Assembly (NCBI GenBank): GCA_039819115.1
Contig: JBCBST010000016.1
Location: 1-39,827 of the forward strand
Source of the DNA: JBCBST01 sp039819115
GTDB lineage: Bacteria > Bacteroidota > Rhodothermia > Balneolales > Balneolaceae
Direction: 5' to 3'
DNA: 39,827 bases
In this document: one piece after another, positions 33,143 to 39,827 of the stretch
Layout: each line of letters begins with the position of its first letter
How positions within the stretch are numbered: the stretch's first letter is position 1
Translations under genes and position numbers: made by a program
The notes under the pieces: generated by a model
Database searches by the model: none
The model's input: only the letters and a program-made list of their open reading frames with translations
What the model was told of the DNA's origin: nothing

Positions 33143-35467
33143 CTAAAACTCCACCTTCCAGCTTAGTATCGGCAGAATGGTACCCTCCCTGATCCGGTCT
33201 ACCTGCTCCGTTCTGAAGTTATAATCAAAGGTGTAGTCCTGGGCTAAGAACACATTCTTTACCATCAGCGACCATTCGGTGCTTACGTTCCGGTGTCTTT
33301 TTCTGAGATAAAAACTCACGTCTGCGATGAACCTGGCACTGAATTGATTTGTGAATGCCTGAACCCCATCCTCTCTGACCCGCTGGGCCTGTACAGAAGA
33401 TGGAAGGTCGATCGGTGTGTACCGTTCACCCCCGCTAAAGGTACCTCTGAAATTAGCCCCAAACACCCTGGCCCCTTCGTCCCGGATGATTTCTTTACCA
33501 ATCAGGGCATTGGCCACCACGTTTTGGTTGAACCGGGTATTTCTCCAGACTTTGTCACCTCCCCGGTAGCGGGAGGAATACAGGGTGGTCGTGAGCAGAT
33601 AATAGTATCCATCCGACAGATAACGCTCCAGGGTCACCTCCAGACCGGTGTTTCTACCCTGTCCATCATTGACCAACGCCTCGTTAAAATTGAAATCCTG
33701 AAGGAAATTCAGCATTGAAAAGCTGCTATCTGCAATCACGGGTACATCAAATAACACCTGGTCAAATACTTCGATGTTAAACATATGGTTCTGCCCCAGA
33801 TTGCGGCGATACCCGGCAACCAAATGATGCGATTTTGCCATTTGTAAGCGCTCGTTCGGCCGTTCTCCTCCCTGCTGCGCAAAATAAACGGAAAGGTCTT
33901 CGATCTGACTATGTAATCCGTAACCCAGGGTGAATTCAGAAGCCGGGTTGATCTTAATCTTTATAGAAGCTCTTGGCTCTGCCAAAAACTCGTCATTCAC
34001 AGAAAACCATTGGGTGTGTATCCCGCCCACCAGGGAAACAGAAGGCAACAGATGATACTCACTCAATACATAGGTTTGGATCAAATCAGCATCCCCGTTT
34101 CCATCAACCAGACGGGTTATGGGCTGTACATTATCTGGTCTGCCACTCAGATCCAGGTCGTAGAACAAACGCTGTACTTCCACTCCTGATCTCACATGCA
34201 CCCGCTTATTAAGTTTTTGATGCAGGTAGCTTTTCAGGGCTAACCGTGAAGTGTTGTTCCTGATTCTCAGATTCGGATTGCTGTTTCTTTCCGTATCCAG
34301 CTGATCTTCCGTGTACCGGGTAGAATTCCCCGACCATGCCACCGTAGTCTTCAGATACCCTCCTTTGTTTACCAGCAGGCTGTGAGAAACCCCCACAGCA
34401 CCTACCCCTAACCGGATTTCATTATCGCTGAAATCCCAGTACGCATACTCCCATTGGGCGGTATCCGATTTTGCTTCCAGGGTCTGCCGGTCTAACCCTC
34501 CGATGCCCCACAGATTAAATCGCCCCACTTTTTCGGTAGGGATATCAAGATTAAAGGACAGATCCTGGTACCCGATGAATCCATCCGTGGGTAACAAGGG
34601 CATCAGCAAGGCCAGGGTGGAATACCGGTAATTGACTAAATAGGTGGCCTCTGAACCGGGTAAAATGGATCCTCCTGAAGCCACTTCAATTCCGTTTAAC
34701 CCAATTTGTGTGGTAAGCTCTCTTTTTCCGGGTTTTGCTGTTCTGAAATTGATATCAAATACACCGGATAACGCATTACCATATTCAGCCGGAAAGGCTC
34801 CGGTCATGAAATCCGACTTGCTAAGCAACTGGGCGCTGAACAGGGTTAACCCTCCGCCCCCTGCCACTGTCAAACCTGCAAAATGATTCGGATTAGGTAT
34901 TTCGATACCGTGAAGCCTCCACTGAACACTTTTTGGGGCATTACCACGAATAGATATAGCATTACTTTGGGTTCCTCCGGACGAGGTTACCCCCGCAAAT
35001 GCGGTAACCAGTCGGGCGGGATCATCCAATCCACCGGCATAACGACGGGTTTCTTCTACCGTAAATGCCTTCGCACTGGCGTAGGTAATGCCGTTTACGG
35101 GTTCTTCGGTGGGTATATCGGCTACTACATTGACCTCAGCGCCGGCAAACACCTCTTCGGTGAGTTCCACGGTCAAAAAAGTCTCCTTGCCCTGTACTAC
35201 TAAGACCTCACTCACTACCCGCTGCCGGTATCCCAGATAAGTTATCCTGAAACTCTGTCGCCCGACGGGTAATCCCTGTAACTCAAAGTGTCCCTCTGTG
35301 TTGCTGGAGGTACCGATTAACGGTTGATGGTTTACCAGGACAATGTTAGCACCAATGAGAGGCTCTTTGGTGTCTGTATCGATGATGATGCCTGTTACCG
35401 TTTGTGCACGGATGGATGATGCACTTAGTACAAAAACAAGAAATAGAGAGAATCGGATATAATACAT
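33143..35467 (-). CDS. TonB-dependent outer-membrane receptor with carboxypeptidase-like N-terminal domain
   Basis: A 774-residue protein: signal peptide 1-21 (IRAQ); a CarboxypepD_reg-like domain at about 22-105 ('GIIIDTDTKEPLIGANIVL...TSSNTEGHFELQGLPVGRQSFRITYLGYR'); a plug at about 130-250 (SIRGNAPKSVQWRLHGIEIPNPNHF); then a beta-barrel ending in 'ILPILSWKVEF' with C-terminal Phe. It would import a ligand across the outer membrane with TonB energy. No SusD partner is adjacent, so it is not a classical Sus pair. The AraC regulator upstream on the same strand and the TACAG-type repeats between them suggest dedicated control. Confidence 0.93.
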   Translation of the reverse strand: MYYIRFSLFLVFVLSASSIRAQTVTGIIIDTDTKEPLIGANIVLVNHQPLIGTSSNTEGHFELQGLPVGRQSFRITYLGYRQRVVSEVLVVQGKETFLTVELTEEVFAGAEVNVVADIPTEEPVNGITYASAKAFTVEETRRYAGGLDDPARLVTAFAGVTSSGGTQSNAISIRGNAPKSVQWRLHGIEIPNPNHFAGLTVAGGGGLTLFSAQLLSKSDFMTGAFPAEYGNALSGVFDINFRTAKPGKRELTTQIGLNGIEVASGGSILPGSEATYLVNYRYSTLALLMPLLPTDGFIGYQDLSFNLDIPTEKVGRFNLWGIGGLDRQTLEAKSDTAQWEYAYWDFSDNEIRLGVGAVGVSHSLLVNKGGYLKTTVAWSGNSTRYTEDQLDTERNSNPNLRIRNNTSRLALKSYLHQKLNKRVHVRSGVEVQRLFYDLDLSGRPDNVQPITRLVDGNGDADLIQTYVLSEYHLLPSVSLVGGIHTQWFSVNDEFLAEPRASIKIKINPASEFTLGYGLHSQIEDLSVYFAQQGGERPNERLQMAKSHHLVAGYRRNLGQNHMFNIEVFDQVLFDVPVIADSSFSMLNFLQDFNFNEALVNDGQGRNTGLEVTLERYLSDGYYYLLTTTLYSSRYRGGDKVWRNTRFNQNVVANALIGKEIIRDEGARVFGANFRGTFSGGERYTPIDLPSSVQAQRVREDGVQAFTNQFSARFIADVSFYLRKRHRNVSTEWSLMVKNVFLAQDYTFDYNFRTEQVDRIREGTILPILSWKVEF

Positions 35468-35539
35468 GCTCTGATCAGAAGGGTTAGTTTGTATTCTGAT
35501 GCAAAGCTATCGCCACTTTAGGGCATACTCGTCCGTTTC

Positions 35540-35593
35540 GTACAGACTGGACTTCTATTTCGGGTCTATACAGCCTGTCCCGCGGGTCTGTAC
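35540..35593. promoter_or_regulatory. TACAG-type repeats upstream of the TonB receptor
   Basis: Two direct repeats, TACAGACTG (35541-35549) and TACAGCCTG (35569-35577), have a 28-base period. A third copy is in reverse: GTCTGTAC (35586-35593) is the exact complement of GTACAGAC (35540-35547). They lie between the AraC gene's stop and the TonB receptor's start. AraC proteins bind direct repeats, so these are candidate sites (inference). Confidence 0.5.
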
Positions 35594-35627
35594 TTCAGTC
35601 TGAACGTCGCTTGGTGCAAAAAAACTC

Positions 35628-36770
35628 TCACAGATGCCTGTTTTTATATTCGGAAGGGGTCATACCAACCTGCCGCTTAAACACAGAGTTAAAGCTGGAC
35701 TTTGAGTTAAACCCGGATTCCAACCCTATAGCCAGTATGGTGTATGATGCGAACTCAGCTGATTTCAGCTTATGCTGTGTTTCCTGTACCCGGTATCCAT
35801 TCACAAAGTCATAGAAATTCACCCCGGCAAGGCGATTAATCACCTCTGTCAGGTTATGGGTGGATATGTTCATGAGCGAGGCCAACTCTCTGAGGCTTAG
35901 CTCACTATTCAGATACGGTTTCTCATTGATCATGAGCTGTTCCAGGGTCATCAGCAACTCTTTCCCGGTTTCTTCATCCAACCCGGACTTGAGATACTCG
36001 CCGATCGGTTTTTCCTGATCAATGCGCTCTTCCCCAGCCGTCAGAGCCATAAACTCAGCCCTGCTTAACCCTATGTACCCTATGCTGAATACAAAAATCG
36101 TTACGGCTAACAACATCAGATCGGAGTAGGGATCGTTTTCTGCGAAAAGATTAAGCAAGTGGATGATAACGGATATGACTGCAAGTACCAGGAAGGCATA
36201 GATAAAACGCTGCAGCCAATCCAGGTTCCGTTTTTCAATGGTCGAAAACGAATCCTCTACACGGGCATGAAATTGCTTCAACATGCGAATGATAAAGGGT
36301 AAGTACAGCAGATTAAGCCCAACTTTGATGTTTGTAACCCATTCCGGCCCATAGACCAGGTACCCATTACCGGACAACAGATTTACCTTATCGGATGCCG
36401 GCATGACGTAAAGAGGAACAGTGTAGATGAGAAGCAGGATGGTTGGAATGCCATGCACCAGATCAAGAATCGTCATTCTTGTACTTCCCGTCGATAGCTT
36501 CAATCCATATAAATACAGCACGGGACCATAAAGCAGGGTGAGCGGATAATCGAGCCCTATAAAGAAGGGATAGGATGCCAATATCCCCGATTTTTGGGCC
36601 GCAGCCATCGCAAGGTCAACAGAAAAGATGAACATCAACAGGCTGAGCAGGCGGTTTGCCAGCTGATTCCCACTACGCTGTGACAATAACACCGACAGTA
36701 TGACCCCATGTACTGCGCCTACTAAAAATATTACGGAAAATCCCATTCGTTCTGAACCGTTTGAACTCAA
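35628..36770 (-). CDS. AraC-family regulator with seven-helix membrane N-terminus
   Basis: A 380-residue protein. Residues 8-235 hold about seven membrane helices; 275-378 are the AraC DNA-binding domain, with 'LSLRELASLMNISTHNLTEVINR' as first HTH and 'YTILAIGLESGFNSKSSFNSVFKRQVGMTPSEYK' as second. This is a membrane-bound one-component regulator: the membrane part senses something and the HTH acts on nearby DNA. An alternative start is M9. It is encoded upstream of the TonB receptor on the same strand, which is its likely target. Confidence 0.92.
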   Translation of the reverse strand: MSSNGSERMGFSVIFLVGAVHGVILSVLLSQRSGNQLANRLLSLLMFIFSVDLAMAAAQKSGILASYPFFIGLDYPLTLLYGPVLYLYGLKLSTGSTRMTILDLVHGIPTILLLIYTVPLYVMPASDKVNLLSGNGYLVYGPEWVTNIKVGLNLLYLPFIIRMLKQFHARVEDSFSTIEKRNLDWLQRFIYAFLVLAVISVIIHLLNLFAENDPYSDLMLLAVTIFVFSIGYIGLSRAEFMALTAGEERIDQEKPIGEYLKSGLDEETGKELLMTLEQLMINEKPYLNSELSLRELASLMNISTHNLTEVINRLAGVNFYDFVNGYRVQETQHKLKSAEFASYTILAIGLESGFNSKSSFNSVFKRQVGMTPSEYKNRHL

Positions 36771-36913
36771 CGTTAGCTGTGAGGAAGCTTAACCAAAAAA
36801 AGAAGAAGATAAAACGCCATCGGGATCAGTTAAACTCATGAGCATCTCAAACGTTAGGTATGGCTATGCTATACGGTGCTGATTTATTTTGCTGGCATCC
36901 AAAGGGGATGAAG

Positions 36914-36933
36914 CCTGCCTGCCGGCAGGCAGG
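36914..36933. repeat. 20-bp perfect palindrome of the CCTGCC...GGCAGG family
   Basis: CCTGCCTGCCGGCAGGCAGG reads the same on both strands. Related forms occur at 25410-25430 and 38964-38977. It lies in the 609-bp gap between the AraC and barrel genes, which is otherwise made of such repeats. Confidence 0.8.
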
Positions 36934-36992
36934 GATATCAAGCACCGAACTAGCTGGTTTATTACATTAATATCCTTATTCAAGTGTGTAAG

Positions 36993-37020
36993 ATCCTATC
37001 CGCCAGCTGGCGGACAGGAT
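36993..37020. repeat. Nested inverted repeat, ATCCT...AGGAT with inner palindrome
   Basis: Outer arms ATCCT (36993-36997) and AGGAT (37016-37020) enclose the perfect palindrome TCCGCCAGCTGGCGGA (36999-37014). The outer arms match the ends of the ATCCTGAA/TTCAGGAT hairpin found at 37116 and 39083, as if the inner palindrome had replaced its loop. Confidence 0.75.
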
Positions 37021-37076
37021 GACGATGGAATTGGAACTTCCTCATTTGATTAAACAGAAGACGATCGCTTTATACT
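37016..37076 (+). repeat. Repeat module alpha, plus orientation
   Basis: 61 bases beginning AGGATGACGATGGAATTGG. The reverse complement of 39027-39087 matches it at about 48 of 61 positions by my count. It follows a hairpin end (AGGAT) in both places. Non-coding. Confidence 0.7.
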
Positions 37077-37115
37077 CGATTAATGGAATACCTTGCTTAT
37101 TTTATTAAAAAGGTC

Positions 37116-37254
37116 ATCCTGAACTTGTTTCAGGATTTTTGTATGACCTAGCCCTTACCTGGTTCCAGCGTCCGCTGGGACCGAAAGCCCAGGGTTTCCA
37201 CTATGCCCATTCAATGTGTTGATTGCGTAGGGGCGTATGGCCATACGCCCCTAC
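37116..37254 (+). repeat. Composite repeat R2, copy 1 (three inverted repeats)
   Basis: In order: a hairpin ATCCTGAA-CTTGT-TTCAGGAT (37116-37136), an inverted repeat GGTTCCAGCG/CGCTGGGACC (37161-37182), a spacer with TTCAATGTGTTGATT, and a perfect 28-bp palindrome with 14-base arms GTAGGGGCGTATGG (37227-37254). The same order recurs at 39083-39219 in the same orientation. No coding function is evident. Confidence 0.85.
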
Positions 37255-37291
37255 AATATGATACAAATGAACGTGGTCAAACAACCCCACT

Positions 37292-37319
37292 AAAAAAAGC
37301 CACCGGGTCAGCAGTGGCT
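37292..37319 (-). terminator. Rho-independent terminator of the barrel gene
   Basis: On the minus strand AGCCAC (37319-37314) pairs with GTGGCT (37303-37298) and is followed by a T7 tract (37298-37292). It lies 61 bases after the barrel gene's stop. Confidence 0.75.
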
Positions 37320-37379
37320 CTTTACCTGATACGATGTTATTACCTCATGCTTGTTGCATCACCTGTTCCTGGATTCGGC

Positions 37380-38090
37380 TTAAAAACGATATCCCATGCC
37401 TAAATGAAATATGTGATACCTGTTATGAACATTATCCCTGAACTCCCGCTCTATCTCCACCGTTTTTAGTTCAAGATCGCGTTGCTGAATATCGATATCA
37501 GATGTGTATGTCAGCTGCGGAGCAGGTACCGGGTTAAACCAATCGAACGACCATTCTGTGCTGAGAGACCAGCCATTTTTAAACTGATGATGATATCCAA
37601 TACCCAAAGCCGGCCGGATGGCTCTTTTTCTTTTAATGCTTACCGTTATTGGTCCTTGGTAGCTGTTTTGCCCAATGTGATGTTCGGCATCACCAAAAGT
37701 CACCGTTTCTTTATCTGTACCGTTCGACAGGATTCCAAGGGAAACAAAAGGAAGATTTTGATGTGGTCTTAACCGGGCATGCAGTATGGCCCTGGGAGCA
37801 ACACGCTCTCTGGAGGATTGCAAATTATTGAACCCGAGGTTTTTTGCATCAAATGAGTCATCATTTCTGCTGATATGATCTGTGATCTGATAGATCCCGC
37901 CCAGATACAGGTACCTGTTAACATGATACCCAACGGAAATACCCGGCTTAAAACTACCTGCCATAATGGGTATTTCGCCAAAGCTTATTCCCATTTCCCA
38001 ATAGGTGCTTAGCTCCTTTGAGTTCGTTTGTGCCTCGGCATCCGGCACACTACTCATAACCAGTAAAAAAGTACATATTGTCCGTTTCAC
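37380..38090 (-). CDS. Outer-membrane beta-barrel protein
   Basis: A 236-residue protein with signal peptide 1-20 (DAEAQ) and alternating beta-strand pattern: 'GISVGYHVNRYLYLGGIYQI', 'PRAILHARLR', 'LPFVSLGIL', 'RPALGIGYHHQFKNGWSLSTEWSFDWF', ending 'YHIFHLGMGYRF' with C-terminal Phe, the BAM signal. It resembles small OmpW/OmpA-like eight-stranded porin-like barrels. The Crp/Fnr-like regulator upstream on the same strand is 90 bases away. A terminator follows. The pair is flanked by the two mosaic repeat clusters. Confidence 0.82.
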   Translation of the reverse strand: MKRTICTFLLVMSSVPDAEAQTNSKELSTYWEMGISFGEIPIMAGSFKPGISVGYHVNRYLYLGGIYQITDHISRNDDSFDAKNLGFNNLQSSRERVAPRAILHARLRPHQNLPFVSLGILSNGTDKETVTFGDAEHHIGQNSYQGPITVSIKRKRAIRPALGIGYHHQFKNGWSLSTEWSFDWFNPVPAPQLTYTSDIDIQQRDLELKTVEIEREFRDNVHNRYHIFHLGMGYRF

Positions 38091-38180
38091 GACGTTCCGC
38101 CTTTATGTTATTGAATTCAGGTTTCACGCCATGATCACGATCCTGCTACTTACTCTCATTAACATAGGATAAGAAAAGAA

Positions 38181-38780
38181 CTATGTACGGCCTTTATTTG
38201 ACCGAATCCTCGACAGTTGAATAGGAGTAACTCCCAGGTAGGAGGCAACATGATACTGTGGTATTTTTTGTTCCAGTCCCGGATACTCTTCTCTGAAAAT
38301 GCGGTAGTTCGTAGCCGCATCGTTGGTTACCATCCTGATGTCGTGTCTCTCTTTTTTTGTCCATTCCTTTTCCAGGATTCTGAGCACTAATTGCTCAAAA
38401 ACACGGTGTTGTCCAGAAAGAGCTTTGAACTGCTGAAAATCAAAAGAAAGCATAATACACGGCGTTAATGCCTGAAAGTATAACTGACTGGGTTCACCGG
38501 TTAAGAGCGCGGTTAAAGGAGTGGGGAAAGTGTGCTCAGTAAAGAATGTTTTATTGTACTCTGTTCTGTCATCAGAGTAATACACTCTCACAATGCCATC
38601 GGCTAAATAGTTCGCATATCTGGCTGTATCACCCTCGCGAATCAGGTATTCCTGCCTGTTTAACCGCCGGATGAATAGCAGGTTTTTAAGTGACGACTTC
38701 GCTTCGTCGCTCAGAGGTTCAATAGCCCCAAGTATGGCAATAAACGTTTCTTTAATCGTTTCCTCTTCCGCAGTTTTCAT
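38181..38780 (-). CDS. Crp/Fnr-family regulator (cyclic nucleotide-binding fold)
   Basis: A 199-residue protein. Residues 20-125 form the cNMP-binding beta-roll ('LFIRRLNRQEYLIREGDTARYANYLADGIVRVYY', 'LYFQALTPCIMLSFDFQQFKAL'), then a dimerisation helix and a short HTH ('IPQYHVASYLGVTPIQLSRIR'). The canonical cAMP-contact residues (FGE...RxA) are not evident, so it need not bind cAMP. Such short regulators are very common in Bacteroidota. It may control the barrel gene that follows it. Confidence 0.92.
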   Translation of the reverse strand: MKTAEEETIKETFIAILGAIEPLSDEAKSSLKNLLFIRRLNRQEYLIREGDTARYANYLADGIVRVYYSDDRTEYNKTFFTEHTFPTPLTALLTGEPSQLYFQALTPCIMLSFDFQQFKALSGQHRVFEQLVLRILEKEWTKKERHDIRMVTNDAATNYRIFREEYPGLEQKIPQYHVASYLGVTPIQLSRIRSNKGRT

Positions 38781-38947
38781 GCTTAATAAAAATGAATCCC
38801 TTACAGATTTTCAATATCCGCGTTATTAAATCGATGGTTATGACCGGAGAAACAAATGAGTTGATCTTTGATTAACTGAACAGACCTTCCAACGGTAGCA
38901 AATTATCGGGCCATGGGGAAGATAACCGCCTGAATGAGGCCTGTACG

Positions 38948-38988
38948 ATCCTGAACCAAGCCCGCCTACCGGCAGGCAGATTCAGGAT
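38948..38988. repeat. Nested inverted repeat, ATCCTGAA/TTCAGGAT with inner GCCTACC/GGCAGGC
   Basis: Outer arms ATCCTGAA (38948-38955) and TTCAGGAT (38981-38988) enclose GCCTACCGGCAGGC (38964-38977), a member of the CCTGCC/GGCAGG palindrome family. This is a clear case of one palindrome inside the loop of another. Confidence 0.75.
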
Positions 38989-39026
38989 GATCTTTTAAGA
39001 GAATGAGAATGGTGTATCATTAGTGG

Positions 39027-39087
39027 AGTGTCAGGCGAATACCTTCTTTTTAATCAAATAAAGAACTTCCAATTCCATCGCCATCCT
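39027..39087 (-). repeat. Repeat module alpha, minus orientation
   Basis: The reverse complement aligns to 37016-37076. It abuts the hairpin at 39083-39103. Because the neighbouring R2 modules are direct repeats, this inverted module shows a rearrangement or independent insertion. Confidence 0.7.
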
Positions 39088-39219
39088 GAAACAAGTTCAG
39101 GATCTTTGTACCACCTTTCCCCTATCTGGTTCCAGCGTCCGCTGGGACCAAAGAACCTGGGTTCCATTACGGCATTCAATGTGTTGATTCCGTAGGGGCG
39201 TATCGCCATACGCCCCTAC
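39083..39219 (+). repeat. Composite repeat R2, copy 2
   Basis: Hairpin ATCCTGAA-ACAAG-TTCAGGAT (39083-39103), inverted repeat GGTTCCAGCG/CGCTGGGACC (39128-39149), TTCAATGTGTTGATT, and a 28-bp near-palindrome GTAGGGGCGTAT/ATACGCCCCTAC (39192-39219). The order is as in copy 1, but the first hairpin's loop is the reverse complement of that in copy 1. The remaining bases of the 38781-39306 gap show no gene. Confidence 0.85.
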
Positions 39220-39261
39220 ATGACCTCTGGTTTTTGTTAAGGTCGTCAACCCTCCCTTCTC

Positions 39262-39303
39262 AAAACAAAAAAAGCCCCGATCAACACAGTTAATCAGGGC
39301 TTT
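39262..39303 (-). terminator. Rho-independent terminator behind the tRNA-Phe 3' end
   Basis: On the minus strand AAAGCCCTGA (39303-39294) pairs with TCGGGGCTTT (39280-39271), followed by a T-rich tract (39270-39262). It starts right after the tRNA fragment, as expected for the original tRNA gene's terminator. Confidence 0.75.
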
Positions 39304-39306
39304 GGG

Positions 39307-39352
39307 TGGGACCGGGCGGAATCGAACCGCCGACACACGGATTTTCAGTCCG
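39307..39352 (-). tRNA. 3' fragment of tRNA-Phe(GAA), likely att site of an integrated element
   Basis: On the minus strand, reading from 39352 down: CGGA, loop CTGAAAA with anticodon GAA, TCCG, variable region, T-arm GGCGG-TTCGATT-CCGCC, acceptor strand CGGTCCC and discriminator A. CCA is not encoded exactly (ACCCA). The D-arm and 5' acceptor strand are missing: sequence past 39352 does not resemble a tRNA. Site-specific elements often leave such a 3' tRNA copy at one end, and a tyrosine integrase gene starts 147 bases away on the missing side. This fragment is not a working tRNA gene. Confidence 0.85.
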
Positions 39353-39403
39353 CGTTTATGTCATTTCAGCTTTTATCACCTTCTAACAAAAAATGCTGTT
39401 TTA

Positions 39404-39488
39404 TATTGACTTAAATGCTCATTCAGTATACATTGTAGTCAATAAATATCAGTGGTTTTCACTTTTTTGTTACCCCACTGTTACCCCA
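39404..39488 (+). promoter_or_regulatory. Integrase leader with inverted and tandem repeats
   Basis: TATTGACT (39404-39411) and AGTCAATA (39437-39444) form an inverted repeat. TGTTACCCCA occurs twice in tandem with an 11-base period (39468-39477, 39479-39488), ending 11 bases before the integrase ATG. The helical period suits arm-type integrase or excisionase sites, or an autoregulatory operator (inference). Confidence 0.5.
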
Positions 39489-39499
39489 GATTTAAACTT

Positions 39500-39827
39500 A
39501 TGCCCAAAAAAACACTTACCGCTGCTTTCGTTGATGCCGTTAAGGTTAATAACCGAACAGAATATTTCGATGAAAACACATCTGGTCTTGGGTTGAGAGT
39601 ATCGCCCAATGGAAACAAGTCTTTCTTTTACCGTTACCGGCATAACGGTAGAAACCGGCGCTATACAATCGGCAGGTATTCTAAAGCCATGAGCTTAAAA
39701 GATGCTAGAGAAAAAGCCGACGAGCTGCGCTTAGAGGTGAAAAGAGGCGGAGATCCGCAAGGTGAAGAGCAATCTATCAAGAGCAGGAGTCCGCTTACTT
39801 TCGGTGAGATTGTGAACCAATACAAAA
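39500..39827 (+). CDS. Tyrosine recombinase/integrase with DUF4102 arm-binding domain (3' truncated)
   Basis: The frame starts at ATG 39500 and runs off the window after 109 codons. The visible part is an N-terminal arm-type DNA-binding domain of prophage/island integrases: 'MPKKTLTAAFVDAVKV', 'YFDENTSGLGLRVSPNGNKSFFYRYR', 'RRYTIGRYSKAMSLKDAREKADELRLEVKRGGDPQ', then 'LTFGEIVNQYK', the start of the core-binding domain. The catalytic domain lies outside. Its place next to the tRNA-Phe fragment marks the end of an integrated element that extends to the right. Confidence 0.92.
   Translation, partial: MPKKTLTAAFVDAVKVNNRTEYFDENTSGLGLRVSPNGNKSFFYRYRHNGRNRRYTIGRYSKAMSLKDAREKADELRLEVKRGGDPQGEEQSIKSRSPLTFGEIVNQYK

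Noticed and set aside
36914..39219. A CRISPR array
   Set aside because: The repeats are palindromic, of several types, and not regularly spaced; no cas genes are near.
39307..39400. An intact tRNA-Phe gene
   Set aside because: The D-arm and 5' acceptor strand cannot be found beyond 39352; only the 3' half is present.
39393..39596. A 67-codon frame overlapping the integrase start
   Set aside because: The other frame from 39500 gives a clear DUF4102 integrase that stays open to the window end.

Overview
The window looks like a chromosome segment of a Gram-negative member of the Bacteroidota/Balneolota group. Evidence seen in the sequence: a TonB-dependent receptor with an N-terminal carboxypeptidase-like regulatory domain, a DUF2911 protein, a SusA-like GH13 enzyme, an AraC regulator with a seven-helix membrane part, many secreted proteins whose signal peptides end in AQ/SQ/GQ, and promoter-like TTTG-N19-TAnnTTTG signals (clearest at 32283-32313). 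The genus cannot be fixed from the sequence alone. Both window edges cut genes.

Layout. 1-1.8 kb: the end of an arsenic-type module, a flavoprotein with a cysteine-rich tail and an Acr3/BASS-type permease. 1.9-10.9 kb: four secreted SxxK serine hydrolases of the beta-lactamase/esterase fold, three of them close paralogues, with a metallophosphoesterase and an AraC regulator among them. 11.0-19.3 kb: a PadR regulator and three tandem paralogous FtsX/MacB-type permeases with no ATPase, resembling the 'duplicated orphan permease' (ADOP) arrangement described in Acidobacteria; a strong terminator follows. 19.4-22.6 kb: a lipoprotein serpin and, divergently, a cyclomaltodextrinase/neopullulanase-like GH13 enzyme. 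22.6-25.5 kb: a DUF2339 membrane protein between two direct copies of a non-coding repeat. 25.5-28.5 kb: an ATP-grasp enzyme, a UvrC-N/Cho-like GIY-YIG nuclease and a DUF2911 protein. 28.6-31.8 kb: a tight SDR-ALDH3-MDR oxidoreductase operon. 31.8-36.8 kb: a stand-alone receiver protein, a small lipoprotein, a TonB receptor and an AraC regulator. 36.8-39.3 kb: two mosaic clusters of palindromic repeats around an outer-membrane barrel protein and a Crp/Fnr-like regulator. 39.3-39.8 kb: the edge of an integrated element, with a 3' fragment of tRNA-Phe as likely att site and the start of a tyrosine integrase.

How the parts may work together. The strongest unannotated signal is a 67-bp promoter/leader that occurs twice with the same internal spacing, once directly before hydrolase 4 (9244) and once before padR (11048). 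Each copy has 12-bp inverted arms (TTTGAAACAAAT type) around a TAGTAT box. I infer that PadR controls both its own permease operon and the secreted hydrolase, making them one regulon: a cell-envelope module of SxxK hydrolase plus orphan FtsX permeases. A second theme is the set of small palindromes, several of which sit inside the loops of other inverted repeats. These repeats bracket the DUF2339 gene and the barrel/Crp pair.
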